From contig CAJTAL010000007.1 of the NCBI GenBank assembly GCA_910574285.1, forward strand, positions 62,001 to 126,000: a DNA stretch of 64,000 nucleotides. Reading direction: 5' to 3'. Source of the stretch: Lachnospiraceae bacterium. GTDB lineage: Bacteria; Bacillota; Clostridia; Lachnospirales; Lachnospiraceae. Shown here one piece after another: positions 8,682 through 17,583 of the stretch (within the stretch, counting starts at the first letter, position 1; each line of letters starts with the position of its first letter). The notes under the pieces are model-generated. The model was given only the letters and a program-made list of their open reading frames with translations. It was not told where the DNA came from and searched no databases. The position numbers were made by a program, and so were the translations under genes.

Positions 8682-9512
8682 ATGGAAGGAAACCAGGAAA
8701 TCTATGAAATTAATCTGATAGATCTGATGTTCTATTGTCTGAAGAAGTGGCGATGGATCGTAGTATTCGTGATACTCTTTGCAATTGTTTCAGGGGCGTA
8801 TAAATACCAGGAGACGATTACGGATAACCAAATAAAGAAAGAAGAACAATTACGACGTGTGAGACAGTCTGTGACAGAGCAGACGGAAGAAGAAACTGGA
8901 GGCGAGACAGGGAGTGGGCCGATCGTATTCGAGGATCCAGTGTCTTCAGCAATTTCCTTTGCTGCAATCGGAATGATCGGAGGGGCGTGTCTGGTCTGCC
9001 TGATTTTCTGTATGTGCTATACAATGGGAGGGAAACTGCGGAGTGAAAGTGGATTCCAAGAAAAATTCGGTATGCCGTTATTAGGGGTTGTCCGGAAAAG
9101 TGAAACAAAAAAGAAGCTGTTTGGGTTCGTAGATCACTGGATACGCCGGATGGAAGAAGGACCGTATGCGAAAATTCCAAGGAAAGAGCAGATAAAGATT
9201 GCGGCCGTGAATGTTCAGGCTGCGCTCCATAAAGATAAAGAGGAAAAGATAAAGAGGGTTATGCTGGCGGGAACTGTAGTGGGGGATGATGTGATGGAAA
9301 TATGTGAGACGATTGCGGAAGATATAGGGAATGTTACATTTTCTCCCTACAGACAGATCGTGTTCCATGCGGCGGCGCTTAAGAAGCTGGAATATTATGA
9401 AGGGATACTTTTTATTGAGAAGAGAGGAGAGTCTTGTGAGAGGCTTATCAGGCAGGAGAAAGAGTTGGCGGAGAATAGGGGGATAAAGGTGTTGGGGATG
9501 GTTTTGTGCTAA
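8682..9512 (+). CDS. Wzz-like chain-length/export protein with degenerate kinase-like tail
   Basis: A 276-aa membrane protein, probably the polysaccharide copolymerase of this locus. The N-terminus EINLIDLMFYCLKKWRWI is typical of the Wzz domain; membrane segments lie at about 27-45 and 88-112. The external loop between them is only about 45 residues, far shorter than in classical Wzz. The cytoplasmic C-terminus (about 150-276) resembles a BY-kinase fold (VMLAGTVVGDD, ending GIKVLGMVLC) but lacks a Walker A Gly-Lys-Ser/Thr. It probably regulates chain length without kinase activity. ATG 8682 follows GGAAGGAG at nine bases. Confidence 0.7.
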   Translation: MEGNQEIYEINLIDLMFYCLKKWRWIVVFVILFAIVSGAYKYQETITDNQIKKEEQLRRVRQSVTEQTEEETGGETGSGPIVFEDPVSSAISFAAIGMIGGACLVCLIFCMCYTMGGKLRSESGFQEKFGMPLLGVVRKSETKKKLFGFVDHWIRRMEEGPYAKIPRKEQIKIAAVNVQAALHKDKEEKIKRVMLAGTVVGDDVMEICETIAEDIGNVTFSPYRQIVFHAAALKKLEYYEGILFIEKRGESCERLIRQEKELAENRGIKVLGMVLC

Positions 9513-9733
9513 TGTTTTATTTGTTTAGGACTTCGATTGCTCCAACTTCTGCCCTTTGACCGAAGTTTCCAAGTGTAGAGACGAAAACTTTTTGGTTTTT
9601 GGACAAATATTTCATTATTGGATAATCAGACGATAGAAAAAACTGGGGATGATCTAATATAGGGTCAAGATTGAAGAATAAGAAGTGAAAGAAGAGTAGC
9701 ATGTAGGATACTAAAAAGAACGAGGACACTGTC

Positions 9734-11110
9734 ATGGAAAAACGTATTATTAGCTTTAGCCCACCTGATATTTCTGAGCTTGAGATTACGGAAGTTGTAG
9801 AAGCATTAAGATCCGGGTGGATTACTACCGGTTCACGGACGAAAATGTTGGAATGCAGACTTGCGGCTTATACTGAGACAGGGTGTACTGATATTGATTG
9901 TACTACTAAAGAAGCAATTGCTAAGTACAGCCAGAAAGTTGTGTGTTTGAACTCCGCAACGGCCGCTGAAGAGCTGAACTTTAGAATTCTTGGTGTTCGA
10001 GAGGGTGATGAGGTAATAGTATCTGCTTATACATATACAGCTTCAGTGTCTGCTGCTATTCATTGTGGCGCAACGGTTAAGTTTGTGGATATTCAGAAGG
10101 ACGGGGATTCGATTACACATATGCCGGAGATGGATTATGATGCACTTGAGGAGGCAATTAATGAGCGCACAAAGGCAGTAGTAGTAGTAGATCTCGGCGG
10201 AATTGTTGCTGATTATGATCGGATATACTCTATTGTTGAAAGGAAGAGAAGTTTATTCAAAGCTTTAGACGACCACAGCAATTTGTTATCAGATTTGAAC
10301 AGCCGGATTCAGGCAGGGCTTGGCCGAGTGGCTGTTGTTTCTGATTGTGCACATTCATTAGGGGCAAGCCGGGTGGTTAGTCAGACAGGAAAGGGAAAGA
10401 TAAAAAAAAGCAAGCGTTACTGCGGTGCTATTGCAGATTTTACGGATTTCAGCTTTCATGCGGTGAAAAATTTTACAACCGCTGAAGGTGGAGCAAGTAC
10501 ATGGTGTTTGCCACGGTCTGTGTACGATGCTGGTGTAACTGATAAAGAGATTTATAAGTTCTATCAGTTGTTAAGTCTTCATGGTCAGAACAAGGATGCT
10601 TTGGCGAAAACAAAGATTGGTGTATGGGAATACGATATCATCGGGCCTTGGTATAAATGCAATATGACTGATATTATGGCAGCAATCGGTTTGCGACAGT
10701 TAGATAGGTATCCACAGCTTCTTCAGCGACGTGAGGAGATTATGAAACGATACGATGCTATTTGTGATGAACTTGATATAAGTCATTTGAATCATCATAT
10801 AGAAGGAATGGACAGTAGTAACCATCTTTATCTGATCCGTATCCCTGGAATAGAGGTGGAAGACAGAAACCGTTTTATAACTCGGATGGCTGAAGTTGGT
10901 GTAGCTACAAACGTTCATTACAAACCATTACCGATGATGACAGCGTACTCCGTTCTCTCTGGAGGAATAGAACGGTATCCGAATAGCTACGATTATTATA
11001 AAAACTTGATTACATTGCCATTGCACACACTGTTATCTGATGAAGATGTGGAGTATGTGTGCGAGACGCTGAAGACTGTAGTAAGAGAACAGCACAATGG
11101 GGAGCTGTGA
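9734..11110 (+). CDS. DegT/DnrJ/EryC1/StrS family sugar aminotransferase, enlarged
   Basis: A PLP-dependent enzyme predicted to aminate a nucleotide keto-sugar. FHAVKNFTTAEGG holds the PLP lysine (Lys245), SDCAHSLGA the cofactor-stacking region and SATAA the phosphate-binding turn. At 458 aa it is about 70 residues longer than usual: extra segments lie at about 48-68 and about 165-200, both rich in charged residues. It is preceded by a 221-bp gap without a recognisable gene and starts a run of tightly spaced genes. The nearby GNAT enzyme at 11291 could acetylate its product. The exact sugar cannot be named. Confidence 0.82.
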   Translation: MEKRIISFSPPDISELEITEVVEALRSGWITTGSRTKMLECRLAAYTETGCTDIDCTTKEAIAKYSQKVVCLNSATAAEELNFRILGVREGDEVIVSAYTYTASVSAAIHCGATVKFVDIQKDGDSITHMPEMDYDALEEAINERTKAVVVVDLGGIVADYDRIYSIVERKRSLFKALDDHSNLLSDLNSRIQAGLGRVAVVSDCAHSLGASRVVSQTGKGKIKKSKRYCGAIADFTDFSFHAVKNFTTAEGGASTWCLPRSVYDAGVTDKEIYKFYQLLSLHGQNKDALAKTKIGVWEYDIIGPWYKCNMTDIMAAIGLRQLDRYPQLLQRREEIMKRYDAICDELDISHLNHHIEGMDSSNHLYLIRIPGIEVEDRNRFITRMAEVGVATNVHYKPLPMMTAYSVLSGGIERYPNSYDYYKNLITLPLHTLLSDEDVEYVCETLKTVVREQHNGEL

Positions 11111-11124
11111 AGTATGTGGAATAA

Positions 11125-11268
11125 TATCAATCAGAAATATTTGCGGGAATTACAAGCGAGGCAAGTATCCGGTACAAGGATGAAGATAAGTTGCTGGATG
11201 AGGCATCGGATGTAGCTGATGTGTATGTAAATAAGATTTTGCCAGAGAAGATTATGAAGGAAGAGTAG
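11125..11268 (+). pseudogene. C-terminal remnant of an initiating sugar transferase
   Basis: An open frame with no start codon encodes AGITSEASIRYKDEDKLL and a tail ending VNKILPEKIMKEE. This pattern (GIT...Y.dE..LL......VYvnkIlPeK) is the C-terminal end of WcaJ/undecaprenyl-phosphate sugar phosphotransferases of the PF02397 family. The catalytic part is missing. An intact but different member lies at 33869-34552, so this is a fossil of an earlier or exchanged initiating enzyme at the head of the locus. Confidence 0.65.
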
Positions 11269-11290
11269 AAAAACTGTAAGGAGATTTGGA

Positions 11291-11902
11291 ATGATTACAG
11301 TCAAAGAACTAAAAAAAGTTAATACAGACAATATCAGGGAAATTTCTGAACTACATAAACGAGCGTTTCCTTCTTTCTTCCTGACGCAACTTGGAGAACC
11401 TTTTCTTCAAACCCTTTATTCAGGCTATATGGAAGATATGAATTCCGGGATAATTGTTGCTGAGGATGATAATGAAATAGTAGGTTTTATTGCCTACTCA
11501 AATGATTATCCCCAGCTTTATAAAGGTCTCATCAAGAAACATCTTATAAAGTTTGCGTTCTGCTCACTTGGAGCTGCTATTAGGCATCCATCATTTATCA
11601 AGAGAATTCTAGGGGCTTTTAAGAAGAGCGAAAGTGTGATCAAGGAAGAACCATATGTAGAACTTGCTTCCATCTGTGTTGATCCGAAGCTAGAGAACCA
11701 AGGGACAGGAACGGAACTCATAAATTATCTGAAGGATATTGTGGATTTTAACGCATATGCGTATATAAACTTGGAGACGGATGCTGATGGTAATGATGTT
11801 GTGAATAAGTTCTATAAAAAAAATGGGTTTAAATTAGCTCGGCAGTATACGACAGCAGAAGGCCGGAGAATGAATGAGTATAGATATAAAAGGTTGGATT
11901 GA
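11291..11902 (+). CDS. GNAT family N-acetyltransferase
   Basis: A 203-aa predicted acetyl-CoA-dependent acetyltransferase. Motif A is visible as ASICVDPKLENQGTGTELI (Q/R-x-x-G-x-G/A), followed by FYKKNGF of motif B. It starts at ATG 11291, seven bases after AAGGAG, and ends four bases before the next gene, so it is translationally linked to the glycosyltransferase. In this setting it most likely acetylates an amino sugar made by the DegT enzyme just upstream; substrate assignment is inference. Confidence 0.75.
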   Translation: MITVKELKKVNTDNIREISELHKRAFPSFFLTQLGEPFLQTLYSGYMEDMNSGIIVAEDDNEIVGFIAYSNDYPQLYKGLIKKHLIKFAFCSLGAAIRHPSFIKRILGAFKKSESVIKEEPYVELASICVDPKLENQGTGTELINYLKDIVDFNAYAYINLETDADGNDVVNKFYKKNGFKLARQYTTAEGRRMNEYRYKRLD

Positions 11903-11905
11903 ATT

Positions 11906-13126
11906 ATGGGGAAAGAGAATATTTGGATAATTTGTCATTATGCCCAACAACCGCCTCTAAATACGATGCTCCGATATCATAATTGGGGGAAAGAGTTAGT
12001 TGCAAGAGGATATACAGTCACTATTGTGGCAGCAAGCACAATACACAATACAGACATTGATATTATCGAAAGAAGAGGCAAAATGGAAGATATATGCGAT
12101 GGAGTTAAGTATTTGTATATTAAAACGCCCAAATATGTAGGTAATGGAATACAGCGCATAAGGAATATGCTCATCTTTTGTTTGGAATTAAAGCAGTTCA
12201 AAAAAGAAAGTCCAGATGTTCTGATTAATTGTGAGGCATATCTTTTCCCTTTTGTAAAATTTTTCTTTAAGAACATACCAGTGATAACTGATACTGTTGA
12301 TTTATGGCCGGAGAGCATTATTGAGTATGCAAACTATTCAAAAACTAATCCGCTTATAAAAATTCTTTATCGGTTGGAACGCAATGCATATTTGAAAAGT
12401 GATGCTTTGATTTTTTCAATGGAGGGTGGAATAGATTATCTTAGAGAGCAGAGTTATTCAAGCAAAATTGATTATAAAAAGGTTTTTCATATCAATATGG
12501 GATGTGACCTTAGTGCATGTGATAGATATTTAAGAGAGTTTAAAGAAGACCTTCCCTGGGATATGAATAAATTCAATATTGTCTATTGTGGTTCTATCCG
12601 TCGGGCTAATCAAGTAAGCCAAATTTGTGAGGCAGCAAAAGAATTGAATAATCAAGGCATACAGTCGGTAGAGTTTCAGATATACGGAAATGGAGACCAA
12701 TTGGAGATTCTTAAGAAATATGTCAAAGACAATGGACTTAGTAACGTTCATTTTTATGGTAGATTTCAGAAAGAGCAGATACCGGGCATACTTGCGTGTG
12801 CAAATGCAAGCCTGCTTACATATAAGCAAGTGAGAATTATGAAGTATGGTGGGAGTCAGAGCAAGCTTTTTGATTATCTGGCAAGTGGGCGACCAATCAT
12901 ATGCAATGCTAAATGGGGGTATAACCTTATAGAACGATATCGCTGTGGCATTGTAACAGAAGAACAGAAACCTGAAGCATTTGTAGAGGCAATATGTTAT
13001 TTACTGAACCTGAGTGAAGAAGAAATTGATCAGATGGGTTCTAATGGAAGAAAAGTAGCGGAGATGTATGATCAGCCGATATTAGTAGATAGCTTATGTG
13101 AAGTAATAAATTATGTTATGAAATAA
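11906..13126 (+). CDS. Glycosyltransferase family 4 (WbuB-like)
   Basis: A 406-aa GT-B fold enzyme, expected to add a sugar from a nucleotide donor onto the lipid-linked repeat unit at the inner membrane face. The N-terminal half opens with IWIICHYAQQPPLNTM, a WbuB-type start; the C-terminal donor-binding domain has FNIVYCGSIRRANQ, FYGRF and SKLFDYLASGRPIICNA. The family Glu of the usual E-x7-E is replaced by Lys/Asp in the KLFDY context, as in many WbuB-type proteins. Spacing to neighbours is a few bases on both sides. Confidence 0.82.
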   Translation: MGKENIWIICHYAQQPPLNTMLRYHNWGKELVARGYTVTIVAASTIHNTDIDIIERRGKMEDICDGVKYLYIKTPKYVGNGIQRIRNMLIFCLELKQFKKESPDVLINCEAYLFPFVKFFFKNIPVITDTVDLWPESIIEYANYSKTNPLIKILYRLERNAYLKSDALIFSMEGGIDYLREQSYSSKIDYKKVFHINMGCDLSACDRYLREFKEDLPWDMNKFNIVYCGSIRRANQVSQICEAAKELNNQGIQSVEFQIYGNGDQLEILKKYVKDNGLSNVHFYGRFQKEQIPGILACANASLLTYKQVRIMKYGGSQSKLFDYLASGRPIICNAKWGYNLIERYRCGIVTEEQKPEAFVEAICYLLNLSEEEIDQMGSNGRKVAEMYDQPILVDSLCEVINYVMK

Positions 13127-13141
13127 GTAAAGGTGTACCAC

Positions 13142-14359
13142 ATGAATATTCTTATTATAACTCAACTTTATCCTCAACTGGATGATGTTGGAGACAATAA
13201 ACCTACAAAAACAGTCGAATATTTCGCAAAAGAATGGGTTAAGAAAGGTCATATAGTAGTTGTAGTTCATTGCCCGAGTAAATTCCCATTTTTATTTTAT
13301 CTAATACCACCGAAAATTAAAAATAAACTGGCAGGTGCTACATCAAATATATTTCCATCTATTAGATCAAGAAGGAAGCTTGTGAGAGAAGAATTTGGAA
13401 TTAGAGTTTACAGATTTCCAATGCTGAAATTGTTGCCTGGTGATGGTTATTCGACATATGTTATGCAATTACAGGCGAAAAAAATTTGTGAAAGTTTAAA
13501 CAAATCTAATTTTGAACCTGACCTTGTAGTAGGACATTTCGCAAATCCAAGTACGGAACTAACAGCGATTATTGCAAATGAGTACGGAGCAAAATCATCA
13601 ATTGTATTTCATCATGATTGTACGGAAAGAAATATTAAAAAGTACCGTATTATAAAGAGCATAGCTGAAATTCAAGCAATAGGTGCGCGTTCAGTTATTG
13701 AATCAGAAGAAATAAAAAAAAGGTTGAAGTTGGAAAAAACCCCATTTGTTTGTTATTCGGGAGTTCCAAATGATGCTGTTCAAAATGTAAAGATAACATG
13801 TAACAAACAAGATTTCAGTGAGGGAATTAGACATATTTATGTTGGCAGCCTTATCAAACGAAAACATCTTGACGTTGTTATAAAATCGTTTTTGAGTACA
13901 GCAGGTGAAAAAGATTCATTAACTGTTGTAGGCGGAGGCCCGGAAGAAGATAGTCTTAAGTTACTTGTTAACAAGCTAAAGGCAAATAATAGAATTATCT
14001 TTACAGGCAGAATACCTCGTGATGAAGTTCTAAAAAAAATGGGGGAAGCCCAAGTTTTTACACTAATTAGTCATGGAGAAACATTTGGCATGGTTTACAT
14101 AGAAGCCATGCTTCAAGGCTGTTTGACAATTGCATCAAAAGGCGGCGGGTTTGATGGACTGATACAGGATGGAATAAATGGATTTATTTGCGAACCAGGC
14201 AATCAAAAATGCTTAGAAAACGTATATAAGAGAATTGCAGGAATGACTACAGAAGAACGAAACAAAATTGGTCAGGCTGCAATTGATGTAGCGGTACATT
14301 TTTCCGAAAGTGAAGTGGCTGAAAGATATCTTGATGATATTTTAAAGAATCAGAGGTGA
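13142..14359 (+). CDS. Glycosyltransferase family 4
   Basis: A 405-aa GT-B glycosyltransferase for repeat-unit assembly. The N-terminus [15 protein letters not shown] is typical; the C-terminal domain shows [23 protein letters not shown] and the E-x7-E motif in [14 protein letters not shown] 13142 lies seven bases after AAAGGTG and is preferred over GTG 13133. It fits the operon with 15 bases to the previous stop and four to the next start. Donor and acceptor are unknown. Confidence 0.85.
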   Translation: MNILIITQLYPQLDDVGDNKPTKTVEYFAKEWVKKGHIVVVVHCPSKFPFLFYLIPPKIKNKLAGATSNIFPSIRSRRKLVREEFGIRVYRFPMLKLLPGDGYSTYVMQLQAKKICESLNKSNFEPDLVVGHFANPSTELTAIIANEYGAKSSIVFHHDCTERNIKKYRIIKSIAEIQAIGARSVIESEEIKKRLKLEKTPFVCYSGVPNDAVQNVKITCNKQDFSEGIRHIYVGSLIKRKHLDVVIKSFLSTAGEKDSLTVVGGGPEEDSLKLLVNKLKANNRIIFTGRIPRDEVLKKMGEAQVFTLISHGETFGMVYIEAMLQGCLTIASKGGGFDGLIQDGINGFICEPGNQKCLENVYKRIAGMTTEERNKIGQAAIDVAVHFSESEVAERYLDDILKNQR

Positions 14360-14363
14360 GATA

Positions 14364-15458
14364 ATGGATATCCCATTTGTATCTTTTCTCCCTATGGAGA
14401 AGGAACTGAATAACAATATCAGAACAGCGTTTAACCGTGTGTTCGAGCGTTCTTGGTATATCGAAGGAGTTGAGGATAAAGCATTTGAAGCAGCATTTGC
14501 AGAGTACTGTGGCACACAATTTTGTATTGGTGTTGGAAATGGTCTTGACGCATTGATGCTTGCACTAAAAGCGTTATGTATCGGTGAAGGTGATGAAGTT
14601 ATCATACCATCCAATACTTATATTGCCACTGCTCTTGCTGTAATTCATGTAGGAGCGAAGCCAGTTTTAGTTGAGCCGGATATTCGAACATTCAATATCA
14701 ATCCGGAACTTATAGAGGAAGTGATAACAAGCCATACAAAGGCTATTATGCCAGTTCACCTCTATGGTCAAGCATGTGATATGGATCCGATTATGGAACT
14801 TGCGGGGAAATATGGACTGAAAGTGGTTGAAGATTGTGCGCAGGCACATGGCGCAACCTATAAGGGTCAGAAGGTGGGTACATTCGGAGACGCATCTGGC
14901 TTCAGCTTCTATCCAGGTAAAAATCTTGGTGCTCTTGGTGATGCGGGCGCTATCGTGACGAATGATAAGGAACTCGCTGATAAGATTCGTGCTCTTGGAA
15001 ATTACGGGTCGGATTACAAATATCATCACATTTATAAGGGGAATAACAGCAGGCTTGATGAACTTCAGGCGGCATTTCTGAGTGCTAAACTTCCTTATCT
15101 TGAACAAATGAATGATGAGCGTAGACGGATTGCTCGGATGTATATTGATAAGATTACCAATCCCAAAATCATCATACCATATGTGAGCTCTGATTGTATT
15201 CCAGTATGGCATATATTTGGAATTCGCTGTAAAGAGCGAGATGCATTAGAGAAATATCTAAATGGCAAAGGGATTGGAACAAATAAGCACTATCCGATTC
15301 CAATGCATTTACAGGAATGTTTTAAAGATTTGAGAATCACAGAGGGAATGCTTCCGATTGCTGAAGAAATAAGCAAAACGGAGCTTAGTATTCCTATGTA
15401 CTATGGTATGACAGATAATGAGATTCAATATGTGATTGAAAATCTTAATGAGTTCTGA
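14364..15458 (+). CDS. dTDP-3-amino-3,6-dideoxyhexose aminotransferase (FdtB/QdtB-like)
   Basis: A 364-aa PLP-dependent sugar aminotransferase of the DegT family. [15 protein letters not shown] contains the PLP lysine (Lys186), [11 protein letters not shown] the catalytic Asp region, and the start [12 protein letters not shown] is typical of the FdtB/QdtB branch, which aminates C3 of dTDP-3-keto-6-deoxyhexoses. The following gene encodes the matching 3,4-ketoisomerase, which strongly supports that role; together they would make dTDP-Fuc3NAc or dTDP-Qui3NAc. Genes for dTDP-glucose synthesis (rmlA, rmlB) are not in the window. Confidence 0.82.
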   Translation: MDIPFVSFLPMEKELNNNIRTAFNRVFERSWYIEGVEDKAFEAAFAEYCGTQFCIGVGNGLDALMLALKALCIGEGDEVIIPSNTYIATALAVIHVGAKPVLVEPDIRTFNINPELIEEVITSHTKAIMPVHLYGQACDMDPIMELAGKYGLKVVEDCAQAHGATYKGQKVGTFGDASGFSFYPGKNLGALGDAGAIVTNDKELADKIRALGNYGSDYKYHHIYKGNNSRLDELQAAFLSAKLPYLEQMNDERRRIARMYIDKITNPKIIIPYVSSDCIPVWHIFGIRCKERDALEKYLNGKGIGTNKHYPIPMHLQECFKDLRITEGMLPIAEEISKTELSIPMYYGMTDNEIQYVIENLNEF

Positions 15459-15491
15459 GGTGGACAGAGGGTTCCATAGGGAAGTGGTAAA

Positions 15492-16427
15492 ATGCGATTA
15501 AGAAAATTGGAATTGAAAGATGCTCCGCTTATGCTTGAGTGGATGCATGATAAGAACGTAACTGGTAATTTAAGGACAAATTTTTCAGAGAAGACTTTAG
15601 ATGATGTTGAATTGTTTATCAGAACGAGTTGGGAACGAACTAATGATGATTTACACTTAGCAATCGTGTCTGATGAAGATATTTATATGGGAACAGTAAG
15701 TTTGAAATACATCGGTGAGGGCAGTGCTGAGTTTGCAATTACGGTAAGGTCGGCTTCGATGGGTCATGGCTATTCTTGGTTTGGAATGAAAGAAATATTA
15801 AAGAAAGCTTTTGAAGAGATAAAACTAGAGTCAGTATATTGGTGTGTATCACGGCAGAATGTTCGCGCTGTACGATTTTATGATAAGCATAATTTTAACG
15901 AAGTATTAGATGTGCCAGACAGTGTCCTTGAACGGTACAGAGGTGTTGAAAATCTAAAATGGTACTCGATTCTCAAGGGAGATGAAATTAATGTTCGAGA
16001 AACTGTCGCTGGATGTAAAGTTGTTCATATCAAAACAATTCCTACAGTCAACGCAGGGGAACTATCATTCTTTGAAGCAATGCATGAAGTACCGTTTGAT
16101 ATTAAGAGAATCTATTATATCTCAAAGGTGCCCGAAGGAGTACGCCGCGGGTTTCATGCACATAAGGAGCTTAAGCAGTTGATTTTTTGTCCCTATGGAA
16201 GAATTCAACTTGTTTTAGAAAACAGTAATGGAAGAGAAGAAATCGAATTATCAGATCCTAGCATTGGTGTTGTTATAGAGGAATGTACATGGAGAGAGAT
16301 GCTTTGGCTCCAGAAGGACTCTGTTCTCTGTGTTGCTGCATCTGATTTTTATAAGACGGAAGATTACATAAGGAATTACGATGAATTTGCACAATATATA
16401 AAGTCTGCCTATAAAAACAAGGTTTAA
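15492..16427 (+). CDS. Fused GNAT acetyltransferase and dTDP-4-keto-6-deoxyglucose 3,4-ketoisomerase (FdtA/QdtA-like)
   Basis: A 311-aa two-domain protein. Residues 1-160 look like a RimJ/RimL-type GNAT N-acetyltransferase (LRKLELKDAPLMLEWM start, ...RAVRFYDKHNF). Residues about 165-311 are a WxcM/FdtA cupin: RRGFHAHKELKQLIFC with His222 and His224, then CTWREMLW. The cupin would isomerise dTDP-4-keto-6-deoxyglucose to the 3-keto sugar, the aminotransferase at 14364 would aminate it, and the GNAT half would N-acetylate it: three steps in two adjacent genes. Known FdtA and FdtC acetyltransferases are usually separate, and FdtC is often a left-handed beta-helix, so this layout is unusual. Confidence 0.8.
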   Translation: MRLRKLELKDAPLMLEWMHDKNVTGNLRTNFSEKTLDDVELFIRTSWERTNDDLHLAIVSDEDIYMGTVSLKYIGEGSAEFAITVRSASMGHGYSWFGMKEILKKAFEEIKLESVYWCVSRQNVRAVRFYDKHNFNEVLDVPDSVLERYRGVENLKWYSILKGDEINVRETVAGCKVVHIKTIPTVNAGELSFFEAMHEVPFDIKRIYYISKVPEGVRRGFHAHKELKQLIFCPYGRIQLVLENSNGREEIELSDPSIGVVIEECTWREMLWLQKDSVLCVAASDFYKTEDYIRNYDEFAQYIKSAYKNKV

Positions 16428-16448
16428 GGAAAGGGAAGAGCAATATCG

Positions 16449-17540
16449 ATGAGGATTTTGTTTTTTGTTAGAGATATTACAGACTGTGGCGGAATACAGC
16501 AAGCTACATGTAATCTTATAAGAAGCCTTCTTGAAAAAAGATTTGACATTAAGATTGAGATCGTTTCCATTTATCACAAGGACGAGACACCATTCTTTGA
16601 AATCCCTGATATAGTAAATTTGACATTTTTATTCAATAGAAGGATCAATTTGCACAATACGGGTTATGAAATAAAAAAACGATTAGGTAAACATTTGAAA
16701 GACAAGTCTTTTGACTATTTCATTGTGCAGGGATCGGAATACTCAAATTATATTCCATCTAAAATATGGAAAAAAAACGTTATAGTATGTGAGCATGGTT
16801 ATTTTGGTTTTGGTCATACTTTTGGAATTCACTGGCGTGGAGTAAGGAAAGCTTTAAGAAAGGCGACAGCAATTGTCACATTGACGAAGTTAGATGCGGA
16901 AAATTTCAGACGTGCCACGAAAAGAAATATTGATATTCGACATATCTATAATGCTGTATATTATGACGAAACTGATTCAAACTGCTACAGCTTGGAAAGT
17001 AAAAAAATAGTCAGCTGTGGAAGTCTGACAAAAGTTAAAGGTTTTAATCGAGTGATAAGAGCTGCGAGGATAGTGGTGGATGCTCATCCAGAGTGGAAGT
17101 GGGAGATATATGGTGACGGATATCTTAAAGCATATCTTGAGCAACTTATAAAAGAATCAAATCTGGAAGGAAAAGTAATTTTAAAGGGATATGAAAGGGA
17201 TAAGAGTATTATATTTTCGAATAAAGCGATCACGGTAGTTACATCAGACTTTGAAGGATTTGGGATGGTTTTACTTGAGTCTATGTACTATAAAGTGCCT
17301 ATTATCAGTTTTGATATTAAGTATGGTCCCAGAGAAATAGTAGAATCCTTTAAAAATGGAGAACTGGTAAATGCTTTTGACTGCGAAGCACTGGCAGATC
17401 GAATCAACTATTTAATTGACAATCCGAGTGTACGAAAAAAGTATTCCGATTACACCATAGTTTCTATGCAAAGATTTTTGTCCGACAAAATAGCAGATGA
17501 CTGGATAAATTTATTCGAGGATTTAAAATGTAAAGTATAG
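16449..17540 (+). CDS. Glycosyltransferase family 4
   Basis: A 363-aa GT-B enzyme. The N-terminal domain has DCGGIQQATCNLIRSL, the typical GGxxxxxxxL acceptor-side loop; the C-terminal domain shows VSCGSLTKVKGFNRVI, WEIYGDGYLK and the E-x7-E signature EGFGMVLLESM. It is expected to act on the lipid-linked repeat unit on the cytoplasmic face. It starts 21 bases after the FdtA fusion gene. Donor specificity cannot be read from sequence. Confidence 0.85.
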   Translation: MRILFFVRDITDCGGIQQATCNLIRSLLEKRFDIKIEIVSIYHKDETPFFEIPDIVNLTFLFNRRINLHNTGYEIKKRLGKHLKDKSFDYFIVQGSEYSNYIPSKIWKKNVIVCEHGYFGFGHTFGIHWRGVRKALRKATAIVTLTKLDAENFRRATKRNIDIRHIYNAVYYDETDSNCYSLESKKIVSCGSLTKVKGFNRVIRAARIVVDAHPEWKWEIYGDGYLKAYLEQLIKESNLEGKVILKGYERDKSIIFSNKAITVVTSDFEGFGMVLLESMYYKVPIISFDIKYGPREIVESFKNGELVNAFDCEALADRINYLIDNPSVRKKYSDYTIVSMQRFLSDKIADDWINLFEDLKCKV

Positions 17541-17583
17541 GATTACGTGTTCCTATGACAGCACTTTTGGGAGATTTTTTCGT

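Noticed and set aside
9517-9735. Minus-strand 72-codon frame ending in GNFGQRAEVGAIEVLNK
   Set aside because: The end looks protein-like, but I recognise no family and the rest is low-complexity; not listed as a gene.
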